The position numbers were made by a program, and so were the translations under genes. From an uncultured Granulosicoccaceae bacterium (GTDB taxonomy: Bacteria > Pseudomonadota > Gammaproteobacteria > Granulosicoccales > Granulosicoccaceae): a stretch of DNA of 64,000 bases. Each line of letters begins with the position of its first letter. Within the stretch, counting starts at the first letter, position 1. The DNA lies in the NCBI GenBank assembly GCA_937957915.1, contig CALGNZ010000046.1, forward strand, positions 49,934 through 113,933, written 5' to 3'. Positions 18,897 to 28,721 of the stretch are shown here, one piece after another. The notes under the pieces were generated by a model. It searched no databases, was not told where the DNA came from, and worked only from the letters and a program-made list of their open reading frames with translations.

Positions 18897-19580
18897 TCAA
18901 AGGCCGTCTGCCGCTCGCACATTGGCGATAAATTCACGCATCATCTGATGATCTTTTATCCCCTTGGCAGATTCTACACCGCTACTGACGTCAACGGCAG
19001 CCGGTCGTATCTCGCGTATCGCATTTGCGACGTTGCCAACGTCAAGCCCACCGGCTAGGATTAGCGAAGAAGCAAGTTCAGGGGGCACCAGTGACCAATC
19101 GAATGCGGTGCCGCTGCCGCCAGCCGCACCCGCCGCATTGCTGTCGAGCAAAAAGCCGACGGCCCCGTCAAACGTGGCACAATAATTACCCACATCTGCA
19201 ACAGATTTCATCGCTACTGACTTGATGTAGGGGCGCGCAAAGGATTCACAATAAGGTGCTGACTCGGTACCGTGAAACTGCAGCAAAGACACCGGCACGG
19301 ATTTCAGCACCTCTTCGACGTAATCGACCTCGGCATTGAGAAAAAGCGCTGTAACAGTACAAAACGGCGATACCACACCAGCAATCGTTGCAGCTTGTTC
19401 GATAGTCACGTGACGTGAGCTCGGCGGGTAAAACACCAGTCCAATCGCATCGGCCCCCAGATCAGACGCTACCTGCGCATCTGCCGGGCGCGTAAATCCA
19501 CAGATTTTCACTCGGGTTGCGGCACGGGTTGCTGGTTGTACCAGCGCTTGCGCTGGCTGTTGAGTATTACCGTTATTCAT
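18897..19580 (-). CDS. trpF: phosphoribosylanthranilate isomerase
   Basis: A 227-residue TIM-barrel enzyme of tryptophan synthesis that isomerises phosphoribosylanthranilate. It begins with about 22 extra residues (NNGNTQQPAQALVQPATRAA) before the family's opening VKICGFTRPADAQ, where the catalytic Cys lies. Then come GLVFYPPSSRHV, LLQFHGTES, LILAGGLDVGNV and VDVSSGVES. trpA and trpB are not adjacent, the same arrangement as in pseudomonads. It lies 41 bases before accD on the same strand. Confidence 0.95.
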   Translation of the reverse strand: MNNGNTQQPAQALVQPATRAATRVKICGFTRPADAQVASDLGADAIGLVFYPPSSRHVTIEQAATIAGVVSPFCTVTALFLNAEVDYVEEVLKSVPVSLLQFHGTESAPYCESFARPYIKSVAMKSVADVGNYCATFDGAVGFLLDSNAAGAAGGSGTAFDWSLVPPELASSLILAGGLDVGNVANAIREIRPAAVDVSSGVESAKGIKDHQMMREFIANVRAADGL

Positions 19581-19661
19581 CCGCAGACATTAACACACGC
19601 ATCCCCGTTACCGAAGGCGCTCAACAACAACCATCGCCCTGTGTAGCGTATACAGGTTCAC

Positions 19662-20453
19662 TCACATGAACAGATCAGCAGGAATGGCATCTTGCCAGTG
19701 TGGAATACCATAACAAGCCTGATAGCGTGGGCCTAAAAAATACAGCCCGCAGGCTGCAACAGTTTTACCGGCTCTGGTGCGATCACGCTGGCCCAATGTT
19801 GCTGCTAACCAGTCGCCCGACTCGGTGCCATCGCCGACTCTGATCAGGCTGCCAACAATGATACGAATCATATTGTGCAAAAAAGCGTTGCCACAAACCT
19901 GCACCTGCACAACATCGTTGCGGCGCTTTACATCAATCGAAAAAATTTCACGTCGAGCATGTTTTGCCTGACAGCCCGCCGCCCTGAAGCTGCTGAAATC
20001 GTGCTCACCGACAAGACATTGCGCCGCACTATGCATCTGTTGTTCGTCCAGTGGCTGATGCACAACAGCCACGCGCTGATGGCGCAGGGCAGACCGAGAA
20101 ACCCGATTCAAAATCAAATAGCGATAGGTTCGATCCACCGTGCTGTAGCGAGCATGGAAATCTTCGCCTACGGCGGTGACTGATCGAACTGAAATATCAC
20201 TGGGTAAATTCGCATTGACCCCCAGTACCCATGCTTTGTCCTGACGATCGCGATCAGTTTCGAAATGGGCACACTGTTGCAGTGCATGAACACCAGCGTC
20301 GGTCCTGCCGCTGGCCACCAGTGTTACCGATTCATCGGCCACAATACTCAAAGCCCGTTCAACATTCTCCTGTACAGACTGACTGTGGTGTTGGCGCTGC
20401 CAGCCACTATAGCGAGAGCCATCGTACTCTATACACAGGGCGTATTTGTTCAT
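19662..20453 (-). CDS. truA: tRNA pseudouridine(38-40) synthase
   Basis: A 263-residue TruA, which makes pseudouridine at positions 38-40 of the tRNA anticodon arm. The catalytic Asp is in ASGRTDAGVHALQQCAHFE; other marks are the start ALCIEYDGSRYSGWQRQ, RYLILNRVSR and GNAFLHNMIRIIVGSLI. I start at ATG 20453; the frame can be opened 13 codons earlier at a TTG, but the added residues fall outside the family. No strong ribosome site is visible for either. Follows fimV on the same strand after a terminator. Confidence 0.94.
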   Translation of the reverse strand: MNKYALCIEYDGSRYSGWQRQHHSQSVQENVERALSIVADESVTLVASGRTDAGVHALQQCAHFETDRDRQDKAWVLGVNANLPSDISVRSVTAVGEDFHARYSTVDRTYRYLILNRVSRSALRHQRVAVVHQPLDEQQMHSAAQCLVGEHDFSSFRAAGCQAKHARREIFSIDVKRRNDVVQVQVCGNAFLHNMIRIIVGSLIRVGDGTESGDWLAATLGQRDRTRAGKTVAACGLYFLGPRYQACYGIPHWQDAIPADLFM

Positions 20454-20854
20454 GGATGCAACGCTGTAAGGGTTATACGACAGGTAGGGCAAAATTATGA
20501 CAAACCAGGCGCTCGAGCCGGGCGCCTTAAACGCGAGTTACGGCGCACACGTTTTGCCGATACGTCAAAGCGCGCGTTATACATACGTAAAAAACATCGA
20601 TCAAATTGTCGATCTAAACATCAATCAACACACGCCCGTTTTGCAATGACTGTTTCAGAGACGCGTTTCGAAGATTCAATAGTGCTGCCGCGTGCTCACC
20701 CGGACTGACAACAAGCTGTATCCCTCATTATACCCCCGACTTCCGACAATGGTACCGGATGATTAAGCTCGACACCGCCACCAAAGTCGAGCGCATCAGG
20801 TGCTAATAACGGCCAGCACAACATTGCACCGGCTGTAGCGTGCGCCACCAGTCA
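20454..20854. other. gap between fimV terminator and truA, no gene seen
   Basis: About 400 bases downstream of the fimV terminator, holding presumably the promoter for the truA-trpF-accD-folC run. No convincing frame or RNA gene was found. The section contains several CGCGTT/GCGCGT-like short words without a regular array. Confidence 0.35.
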
Positions 20855-20884
20855 ACAATAAAAAAGGGCGCCAGTGGCGCCCTT
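20855..20884 (-). terminator. rho-independent terminator of fimV
   Basis: On the minus strand AAGGGCGCC pairs with GGCGCCCTT around a 3-base loop and is followed immediately by a TTTTT run (then ATTG). This is a textbook intrinsic terminator about 50 bases after the fimV stop codon. Confidence 0.9.
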
Positions 20885-20934
20885 GATGTTACTTAGTCGC
20901 TATTACCAATCGACTGACCACGGTTGCAACCTAC

Positions 20935-23900
20935 TCAGGTTATTTTTCTCAATAACTCGGTCGCTTCACTCTGTTGAGCCGGGCTGCCATTGACGGCTAT
21001 ATCTTTCAATGGACCGATCGCGCTGCTGTTATCACCCATGTCTATATAGGCCTTGGCAAGATCAAGCATGGTTTCCATCTCATCAACTCTGGAACTCAAA
21101 CCCGCGTCCAGATCGTCTGCCCCGAGGTCAGACTCGAGACCGCCGCGCAACGATGTGGTCATATCATCAAGCGAATTCAGATTTGCATCATCCAGCGTCA
21201 GATTGTCGAGCGAGCTGTCGCCGTCTACATCGCCAAAATCAAGTGCACCAAGATCAAGCCCGGACATTTCTTCGCCTGCAACTTCCTCGAGGTTTAACGT
21301 ACCGTCGTCATCTAATGCAGCTAAATCTATCTCATCGAGCGTCACGTCTTGCAGAGATGTTGCTGCAGTCTCTGTTAAAGAGGAATCAAACTGACCGGTT
21401 GCATCAAGTTCAGACAAATCAAACTCGGCACCTGGATCAATCGTGTCATCGAGATCAGCCAGTGCATCGTCCACAGACTCTGTCAGAAAATCATCTGCCA
21501 ACTCGTCTATTTCCGAGACATTCGCAGCGTCGCGTCCCGCTGGCTCACCGGTACCAGCCTGACTGTCGTTCGAAGATATCGTGGCAGCAACTGCCGCCGC
21601 CCCGGTCGCTGCAGCGCCGGCTACTGCGCCAGTTGCGGCTGAGCTGATATCCATTGCCGATGCACGCGAATAAAGCGCATCACCCGGATCAAGGTCTCTG
21701 CCCATTTCTGCTATCTGCGGCCAATGCGAAGTTGGGCCAAAACGGTCCTGAAATGTTGTTGCCGCCGCCTTGAAACCGTTAGTATTTTTCTGGTCGTGGT
21801 AGTTCTCAAGCAATTTAATGTGGTAGTCCTGATTATCAGGATCACGCTCAACCGCCGACGTTAACAACTCCTCCGCCTGACCATGCAAGCCGTATCTCAG
21901 ATACACCTCGGCCTCGGTTAACGTGTCATCCTGCATACCGCCATCATTACGTGCAGCTTCCAGCGAACCCGCTGAGTCCTGCGCTCGATTGTCCCCTGCA
22001 GCCCGTGCATTCGCATCGTCGCTTTCTCTTACTGCGGCGGCCGCCGCAGTTGCGGCAGTCGCCGCAGTAGCAACCGTTGCTGTCCGTGAAACCCCTTCAT
22101 TTCGGCGTGGAGTATCGTCACGGCGCAGTGATGCATCGTCGTGCATACGACTGCTACCGCGATCGTTGCCAGCGACATCAGACGCCCCATATTCAATATT
22201 TATATCTTCCTTGACCACTCTGCTGCGTCGTCGCCATGCCCATGACGCCAGCAAACCAAGAAGCGCAATACCACCACCGGTAGCCAATGTCCTGGTTCGG
22301 TTGCCTACCACTTTTTGCAACGGCGCGTATGACATCAACCCACCGAGCGCGCCTACCGCGACGGCACCTTTGCCGGCAAGATCACTCGTGGTATCACTGA
22401 CTTTTTCAACCAGGGCATTTGCAGTATCGGTAGTCTCTGCCAGCGCATCGGTATCGGGCTCTGCTACCGTCGTTGTTATCGCGCTGGTATCAGTTCTTTC
22501 AACGGCATTTTGTGCGTCGGATGCGTCGGCAGTTGCCAGATTTGCAGCGGCCTTGGCCTGCTCTTCCGCCAACCGCTCTCTGATTCGCGCCTGATCATCA
22601 GCACGCTGCCTTTCTGCTTCAGCCTCAGCCTGTAATCGCAGATTTTCATCTGCGCTTTCCTGCAACTGCTGCTTGTCAATTTCGGCCTGAGCCAACAATT
22701 GATTTTTCTCTTGCTCAAGCGCCTCAAGCTGGACACGCATTTTTTCGCTTTCAGCGGCCAGGCGCTCACGTTCAGCATTTGCCTCGGCAATCAGGCGTTC
22801 ATTTTCTGCACTGGCCTGAGCTGCAATTGCGAGCTTTTCTTCCTCCGCCTGAGCGGTAATTCTTGCGTTCTCTTCTTCGAGCCGGGCCTGAATTCGCTCC
22901 TTCTCAGCCTGGGCTTGCTCTAGTAAAGCCGTTTTCTCTGCTTCGGCGGCACGGACCAGCTCAGCTTTTTCTAACTGCGCCGTCTCTTCAAGGTCTGCTT
23001 TTTCCGCCCGAAGTGTCGCCAGCTGCAACTTCAACTGATCCTCTTCGTTGGCAACCCTGATTCTCTGCGCTTCTGCTTCAGCTGCGGCAAGATTTTTATC
23101 AGCGTCCGCCTGCGCGGCAATCCGATCCTGAGCGAGAGTAGCTTCATCTGAGATCTTCTCTTGCATTTCCTTAATGCGGGCCTGAGTCTCTTCCAATGTG
23201 GCATCAGTCGGCTCGGTTGCCACTTGCTCTTCAGCAGTGTCAAGCTCGACTTGCTCGCTGGTGTCCGCAGCATCTGTGTCAGGCGTAACTCCTGTTTGCA
23301 GATCACTCAGCTCGCTTTCTCTGAGCGTAATAAGCCGCTTCATTTTCGTCATGCTGGACGCCAGATCATCTACCCGGCCCTGCAGTTCGTCGCGTTGCAT
23401 CGCTTCAGATGCAAGTTCTTCCTGCGCAAGCTGAACCCGGCGATTAACATCGTCGAGGTCACGCGACAGATCAGCGCCTGCATTCAACTCGTCCGTGGCG
23501 GGTGTACCGCTTGCTGTAGCGGCATCATCAACCCCCAGAATCGACAAACCGGTTGATTCATCGGTTGCCGTTTCGACTTCAGCAGTTTCAGAGTCGATGG
23601 TGCTCTCTGCATCAACCGGTTCGGCAATTGGCAGCGCCGAATTGTCTTCAGTTGCATCAGCCACCGGCGCAGTTTCAGTAACGCGTGGATTGCCGGCACC
23701 TTGAAATTCAATTTGTTCACGCACCATTGCCAGAGCGTCAGCCCTGGTCACCGCGGTGGTCGCTACCGCAGCTGGCATCTCCAGCACTGAACCAATCAGC
23801 ATCTGGTTCATGTCACCGTTAAGAAAAGCACCCTGATTGGATTCGAGTAAAGCGACCATCATCTGCTGCGTTGTCACACCTGATGGTTTGTTGTCCTCCG

Positions 23901-25395
23901 CAATACTCCACAGTGTATCTTGCGCACCTACGGTGATGGTATCTCCTGCATTTGCAACACGCTGAGTTCCCGTGCTGTCGGACAAGATGCCTGAGAGGTC
24001 AATTTCCACGCCCTGGTTATCACTGCCGGTGGCATCGCTATCCAGAGCCGCGGTGTCTGTAAAAACCTCAACACTATCTACAATAACTTCTGCCTGATCA
24101 CTCACCTGCCCTGCTTGCGCAATGCCGGTGGATCCCTGCAAGCTGGAAAGATCGACAAGCTCTGATTCATCGGCAGCTGGCAAATCAACCTGGGTGTCGA
24201 CAGGCTCCGTAGTATTCAGGGTAAGGGCGTCAGAAACCACTGGTTGCGCAATCGCCGAGTCAGCACCAACCGGCGCTAAGCCGTCAAGGTCAATTTCTAC
24301 ACCCAGCTCAGTATCCACAACATCTGCTTCTGGTTCTGCCTCGACCAATTCAACAGGCAACAAATCAGTTAAATCTACACGGGCACCCTCGTCGAGCTCG
24401 TCGCTTGCACTTTGACCTTCAGATACAGCTATTGCAGCACCGCTAATCTCTGCTTCATTTTCAAAGATCGGTTGACCGGTAGCATTGAGATCATCGAGGT
24501 TAATGAGCTCTCCGCCATCATCATCAGCGTCAGTTGTTGGTGTAAATGTCGGGATCGGAGAAACACTATTCAGCAGCGCGGCATCGAGTGGAATAAGTTC
24601 ACCCTCGTCTGCGCCCGCCTCTGCGACAATATCATCTGCGCTTGTCAGTAATTCAGAGCCACCGGTTGTCGTGATCACATTGCTTTGCGAGCCAGCCACT
24701 AACGGCGACGTTTCCACGACAGCGCTGTCTACATCATCAACCGAGATGACAACACTGTCAGCGCCAGCCAGATCAACTGTCTCGAAAACTTCATCACTGA
24801 CCTCGATTTCCTGACTCAGATCTATGACTTCGCCCTCATCAATTTCGCCACCCAGAGGCTCTTCATTCAATACAACTTCACCAACAATAATATCGCTGCG
24901 AATTATGGGGCTTGATGCGCCAATCTCCTCTTCGATATTGACTACCTGCGACTCAGCCACAACGGCATCAGGCAACTGGGTTTGCTGCGTGGTGAACACA
25001 GGCGGATCAAGCAGGACAGTAAACTCGCGCACTTGCCGACCACTTACATCAGAATCAATCTCGATCAGGAAATTGAGAAAAGGCTCTATAACCGGCGCAT
25101 CGCTGGTTACCTTTATAATCGGGCTCCCGTCCGCACGGCGCTCGATGTTGAATTTCATTGCCGAAAGTATCGGCGTTTTCTCAAGCCCGGCACTGGCGAA
25201 CGCCGCATTCGGTGCTATTCGAACCTGCACTGAGTCGAGCTCTCCCGGTGATGCGGAGAGAATATTAATTTCAGCATCCAGCGCCTGGTTCAGCGCCGAA
25301 TACATTTCGATATCACCCAACCCCAGCGCGAGGCTATTTACAGAAAAGGTTGCCAGACTTGAGCTGACAGCGGCTGCAATGGCTAGTTTTCGCAC
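20935..25395 (-). CDS. fimV: FimV/HubP-type polar peptidoglycan-binding protein
   Basis: A protein of 1486 residues if begun at GTG 25395, which opens a signal peptide (RKLAIAAAVSSSLATFSV) directly before the FimV signature ALGLGDIEMYSALNQALDAEI; the frame continues 33 codons upstream without such a feature. Domains in order: the FimV N-terminal region; a very acidic, low-complexity stretch rich in Asp, Val and Ser; a LysM motif (about residues 510-565, ITVGAQDTLWSIAEDN); a long Glu/Ala/Arg coiled coil; one transmembrane helix (IALLGLLASWAW followed by RRRSR); and a cytoplasmic part with TPR repeats and the FimV C-terminal motif LDLAKAYIDMGD. FimV/HubP organises poles and type IV pili. Flanked by asd and truA as in pseudomonads. 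Confidence 0.93.
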   Translation of the reverse strand: MRKLAIAAAVSSSLATFSVNSLALGLGDIEMYSALNQALDAEINILSASPGELDSVQVRIAPNAAFASAGLEKTPILSAMKFNIERRADGSPIIKVTSDAPVIEPFLNFLIEIDSDVSGRQVREFTVLLDPPVFTTQQTQLPDAVVAESQVVNIEEEIGASSPIIRSDIIVGEVVLNEEPLGGEIDEGEVIDLSQEIEVSDEVFETVDLAGADSVVISVDDVDSAVVETSPLVAGSQSNVITTTGGSELLTSADDIVAEAGADEGELIPLDAALLNSVSPIPTFTPTTDADDDGGELINLDDLNATGQPIFENEAEISGAAIAVSEGQSASDELDEGARVDLTDLLPVELVEAEPEADVVDTELGVEIDLDGLAPVGADSAIAQPVVSDALTLNTTEPVDTQVDLPAADESELVDLSSLQGSTGIAQAGQVSDQAEVIVDSVEVFTDTAALDSDATGSDNQGVEIDLSGILSDSTGTQRVANAGDTITVGAQDTLWSIAEDNKPSGVTTQQMMVALLESNQGAFLNGDMNQMLIGSVLEMPAAVATTAVTRADALAMVREQIEFQGAGNPRVTETAPVADATEDNSALPIAEPVDAESTIDSETAEVETATDESTGLSILGVDDAATASGTPATDELNAGADLSRDLDDVNRRVQLAQEELASEAMQRDELQGRVDDLASSMTKMKRLITLRESELSDLQTGVTPDTDAADTSEQVELDTAEEQVATEPTDATLEETQARIKEMQEKISDEATLAQDRIAAQADADKNLAAAEAEAQRIRVANEEDQLKLQLATLRAEKADLEETAQLEKAELVRAAEAEKTALLEQAQAEKERIQARLEEENARITAQAEEEKLAIAAQASAENERLIAEANAERERLAAESEKMRVQLEALEQEKNQLLAQAEIDKQQLQESADENLRLQAEAEAERQRADDQARIRERLAEEQAKAAANLATADASDAQNAVERTDTSAITTTVAEPDTDALAETTDTANALVEKVSDTTSDLAGKGAVAVGALGGLMSYAPLQKVVGNRTRTLATGGGIALLGLLASWAWRRRSRVVKEDINIEYGASDVAGNDRGSSRMHDDASLRRDDTPRRNEGVSRTATVATAATAATAAAAAVRESDDANARAAGDNRAQDSAGSLEAARNDGGMQDDTLTEAEVYLRYGLHGQAEELLTSAVERDPDNQDYHIKLLENYHDQKNTNGFKAAATTFQDRFGPTSHWPQIAEMGRDLDPGDALYSRASAMDISSAATGAVAGAAATGAAAVAATISSNDSQAGTGEPAGRDAANVSEIDELADDFLTESVDDALADLDDTIDPGAEFDLSELDATGQFDSSLTETAATSLQDVTLDEIDLAALDDDGTLNLEEVAGEEMSGLDLGALDFGDVDGDSSLDNLTLDDANLNSLDDMTTSLRGGLESDLGADDLDAGLSSRVDEMETMLDLAKAYIDMGDNSSAIGPLKDIAVNGSPAQQSEATELLRKIT

Positions 25396-26108
25396 AGTTT
25401 TGAAATCTCTTGTTTTATGCCCAACGCGGGTTGAACCGGAGCAGTTTGAGTAAATGTGCCAGGAAAATACGTTTGCTACCTGAACAATCAACACACGCCA
25501 AAATCCGAATCACCAGAATAAATATAGTCTTTTTTCTTCTGTTCAACGACGCACGATCGCAGTGGCTATCACGATCATCAATGCAACGTTAATTTTTTAT
25601 CTCCCATTGGTATAGTACGCAGGCGTCAATTAGGCAACAGCGAAGCCCATATTGTTATCAACTATCGCCCGCCAATCCACCCACCAATGACCAGAATGCT
25701 AAATTGATCTCCGGGTTTAGACACAGCGAGCTTGCAAACTATTGTGTCTCACGGCAGCTGACTGACGGCAGAGCGGTGTCTGCAATAGCGCTTGCAGTCG
25801 CTGAACATTGACTGTCGGATGGCGACAACGTGTTCAGCGAAAAATCCCGGATCGATATCCTCGATCGATAAAGCCCGCATCTGCTGGTTTGAATGCCCGC
25901 CGGAGCCGCCCTCTATTGGAGCGGCTTGCGATGCATCTTTAGCGAACACAGCGCTCGTATCTATTGTTACGCCGCGGGTGTAGCGCCGCGGGTGTAACCC
26001 GTGAGTGTCTGGCCGCGGAAGTCTGGTCGCGGGCGCACTCTCAGATTACCGATGGGCAGCTGGCAAAGTTTAGAGCCTGCACCGAGGGTGAAGCTCGGTA
26101 CTACCGTG
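25396..26108. other. gap between asd and fimV with a short tandem repeat
   Basis: About 710 bases between two leftward genes, which must contain the fimV promoter. Two small frames (one on each strand near 25750-25980) have no recognisable features and I treat them as chance. At 25971-25996 the 12-mer GCCGCGGGTGTA occurs twice at a 14-base period, followed by looser GCCGCGGAAGT and TCGCGGG copies. Confidence 0.4.
25971..25996. repeat. two-copy 12-mer repeat, 14-base period
   Basis: GCCGCGGGTGTA at 25971-25982 is repeated exactly at 25985-25996, with related GC-rich words for another 40 bases. It lies in the asd-fimV gap, about 110 bases past the asd stop. Confidence 0.6.
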
Positions 26109-27227
26109 CTACTGTCGTTCGAGCAAAATGCGCAGCATACGGCGCAAGGGTTCTGCAGCTCCCCATAAGAGCTGATCACCCACCGTAAACGCTGACAAAT
26201 ATCCGGGGCCCAAATTGAGTTTACGCAACCGGCCAACTGGCGTTAACAGGGTGCCGCTGACCGCGGCTGGAGACAATCGCGCAACTGTTTCAGCTTTATT
26301 ATTAGGCACCACATCGACCCATTCGTTGCCGGCATTCAGGATGTTTTCAATTTCGGCCAGGTCGAGGTCTTCTCGCAACTTTATCGTCAGGGCCTGGGAA
26401 TGGCAGCGCATAGCGCCAACACGCACACAGATGCCATCAACCGGAATGACATTTCCCGAACTGCGACCAAGAATCTTGTTAGTTTCTACCTCGGCCTTCC
26501 ACTCTTCCCGACTCTGGCCATTGTTCAGATCTGCATCAATCCAGGGAATCAGGCTACCGGCAAGCGGCACGCCCCACTCCCGTGTATCAAAGGACTCACT
26601 GCGCATTGTATCAGTGACAGCTGAATCTATATCCAGGATTGAACTGCCAGTACGCGGCAACAGGTCAGAAACTGAAGATTCCAGCTGGCCCATTTGGCTA
26701 ACAAGCTCGCGCATTCCACGGGCACCGGCCCCGGATGCCGCCTGATAAGTCATGGCGCTGATCCATTCGATCATATCGTCGCGAAACAGACCGGCCAGCG
26801 ACATCATCATCAGGCTGACTGTGCAGTTGCCCCCAATGTAGTCGCGCTTGCCCTGATCGAGTGCCTGATCAATGACTGATCGATTAACCGGATCCAGCAC
26901 AATAGTACTGCTGTCTTCTGTACGCAGAGCAGAAGCGGCATCGATCCAGTAGCCGTTCCATCCGCCCTCCCGCAATCTGCTGTGTACATCGCGGGTGTAG
27001 TCACCGCCCTGACAGGTGATGATGGCATCCATCGTCGCCAGTGATTCGGTGTTGTGCGCGTCCTCTAAAACGGTATCCGTAGTGCCAATCGCAGGCCCGG
27101 CCTGCCCGGCCTGAGAGGTCGAGAACAGGGTCGGTTCAATCCGTTCAAAATCATTTTCCTGCTGCATTCTCTGCAGAAGAACAGAGCCGACCATACCTCG
27201 CCAGCCAACAATACCAACTCTCATCAT
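26109..27227 (-). CDS. asd: aspartate-semialdehyde dehydrogenase
   Basis: A 372-residue Asd of the proteobacterial type, reducing aspartyl phosphate to the semialdehyde, the branch point to lysine, methionine, threonine and diaminopimelate. The NADP loop is [19 protein letters not shown]; the catalytic Cys is in [14 protein letters not shown]; the active-site His region is [15 protein letters not shown]. Two adjacent ATGs (27227 and 27224) are possible starts. The fimV gene lies downstream. leuB, which precedes asd in pseudomonads, is replaced here by a divergent LysR gene. Confidence 0.96.
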   Translation of the reverse strand: MMRVGIVGWRGMVGSVLLQRMQQENDFERIEPTLFSTSQAGQAGPAIGTTDTVLEDAHNTESLATMDAIITCQGGDYTRDVHSRLREGGWNGYWIDAASALRTEDSSTIVLDPVNRSVIDQALDQGKRDYIGGNCTVSLMMMSLAGLFRDDMIEWISAMTYQAASGAGARGMRELVSQMGQLESSVSDLLPRTGSSILDIDSAVTDTMRSESFDTREWGVPLAGSLIPWIDADLNNGQSREEWKAEVETNKILGRSSGNVIPVDGICVRVGAMRCHSQALTIKLREDLDLAEIENILNAGNEWVDVVPNNKAETVARLSPAAVSGTLLTPVGRLRKLNLGPGYLSAFTVGDQLLWGAAEPLRRMLRILLERQ

Positions 27228-27603
27228 TTTCTCGCAGTTTCCACTTTTTTCGTAAACTTGCCGTCAGCTTGGCCCACTTTCCGGTTTCAGAGAAACGGGC
27301 AGCGGCCAAGGGGGGAAACAGTATAGATTGGAGTCACCTTTCAGCCAATTTTTATTGTTAAATTGCCCGAAATAATTTGACATCGCAAGATGTGTTAGGC
27401 TGATCTCGAAATCTTTGCGTATACATAACAAACAGAAATAAAAGAAGTTTTTTATTTCTTCCGCCGCATAACTGAGCGTCTGATTTTTTAGATTTGTTTT
27501 GTGCCTGGCGCAAATTTTTTTTTGTTGCACTACAATTGACGCCACAAGTGCATTGGAATTGCAAGCAGCATGGACGCTGTTTTACGGCTCGGAGAACAGC
27601 CAT
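27228..27603. promoter_or_regulatory. divergent asd / LysR intergenic region
   Basis: 376 bases, strongly AT-rich between about 27340 and 27540, carrying promoters for asd leftward and the LysR gene rightward. LysR proteins usually bind here to control themselves and a divergent gene, but asd is an unlikely target and I could not fix a T-N11-A operator. A good ribosome site, GGAGAA at 27591-27596, serves the TTG start of the LysR gene. Confidence 0.4.
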
Positions 27604-28467
27604 TTGGATATAAACAACCTTAAGGCCTTTATTGAGGTCGCGGACAAAAAGTCTTTCTCAAGATCAGCGGAAAGTCTTCACTTAACACAACCGGCGGTCA
27701 GCAAGCGTATCGCTGCGCTCGAAACCGAGCTGTCAGCCCGTCTCTTCGACCGAATTGGACGCACTGTTCATTTGACAGAAGCCGGACGGGTATTGCTGCC
27801 ATCAGCGCGACAAATCAGCGCTGAACTTGCAAGAATTGAAGACGTTATTTGCAACCTTGGCAAGAACATAAGTGGCAAACTCAGCATGGGGACCAGCCAC
27901 CAGATCGGGCTGCACCGCCTGCCACCGTTTCTGAAGAGTTTCCGCCACACGTACCCTGAAGTCGACATCGACATTCGCTTCGGCAACTCCAGCAACGCAC
28001 TCGAAAGCGTTGAAAACGGAGAACTCGAAATGGCGCTGTGCGCCACCAACGGCGACATTGCACCAAAGCTTCGTGACATTGACGTGTGGAAGGAAAATCT
28101 CGTTTTTGTTGTATCAGCAGACCATCCGCTGGCAAAGCACGACAACGTAGACCTTTCCCTGTTGATGAAGTGTCCGGCAGTGTTGCCCGAACCTCCGTCG
28201 ATTACCCGTCAGACGGTCGAATCACATTTGCTCAGTCTCGATATGAAACCCACTGTCACTATCGACGCGGGCGACCTTGAGACGATGAAAATGATGGTTG
28301 CTATCGGTTTGGGCTGGGGATGTATGCCTGATGACATGATCGATGACTCCGTCACTGTGATCGACATCGACGACGTTGTGTTACAACGGCGAATATCTCT
28401 CGTCAGACACAATGATCGCACCCTGTCCAGGGCGGCGCAGGCCTTTATGGAATCACTCCCCGTGTAA
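27604..28467 (+). CDS. LysR-family transcriptional regulator
   Basis: A 287-residue regulator when begun at TTG 27604, seven bases after the strong ribosome site GGAGAA; this gives the normal opening DINNLKAFIEVADKKSFSRS. The frame extends 35 codons further but without family sequence. The helix-turn-helix is SAESLHLTQPAVSKRIAALE, then RLFDRIGRTVHLTEAGRVLL. The effector-binding part includes SGKLSMGTSHQIGLHRLPPF and AIGLGWGCMPDDMI. Target and ligand cannot be told from sequence; the oxidoreductase genes to the right are candidates only by position. Confidence 0.92.
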   Translation: MDINNLKAFIEVADKKSFSRSAESLHLTQPAVSKRIAALETELSARLFDRIGRTVHLTEAGRVLLPSARQISAELARIEDVICNLGKNISGKLSMGTSHQIGLHRLPPFLKSFRHTYPEVDIDIRFGNSSNALESVENGELEMALCATNGDIAPKLRDIDVWKENLVFVVSADHPLAKHDNVDLSLLMKCPAVLPEPPSITRQTVESHLLSLDMKPTVTIDAGDLETMKMMVAIGLGWGCMPDDMIDDSVTVIDIDDVVLQRRISLVRHNDRTLSRAAQAFMESLPV

Positions 28468-28498
28468 TCAAAGGCGATTACTGCAATCTGCAATACCG

Positions 28499-28530
28499 TA
28501 CGGGTGCCACCATGCCTGGTAACACCCGTA
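28499..28530 (+). terminator. hairpin after the LysR gene
   Basis: TACGGGTG pairs with CACCCGTA (8 bp) around a 16-base loop, about 30 bases after the stop codon. The loop's CCTGGTAAC also has an inverted partner (GGTTACCAG) further right, so alternative folds are possible. No T-run follows, so this is only a possible terminator. Confidence 0.35.
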
Positions 28531-28721
28531 CACTTTCGCATGGTTACCAGACAGGCAATGCCGGTCTGGATCAATCATATCCACTCCAGCTATCTGTATC
28601 AGTCTGGCACATCAAATAAGCCTGTTGAATTCACCCCACCGCTAATTTTTCTGGTTAGCACCCTTTCCTGACACTTTCACATTACTATCCCGGATCAGAA
28701 CACTTACGGACTTCGTCTTTG

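Noticed and set aside
18897..19580. Missing trpB and trpA next to trpF as an anomaly
   Set aside because: The same trpF-accD order without trpBA is normal in pseudomonads.
20100..20140. tRNA T-arm-like GGTTCGATCC
   Set aside because: It lies inside truA coding sequence and no acceptor or anticodon stems surround it.
25749..25983. Two small frames on opposite strands in the asd-fimV gap
   Set aside because: They overlap each other, lack family features and have no ribosome sites.
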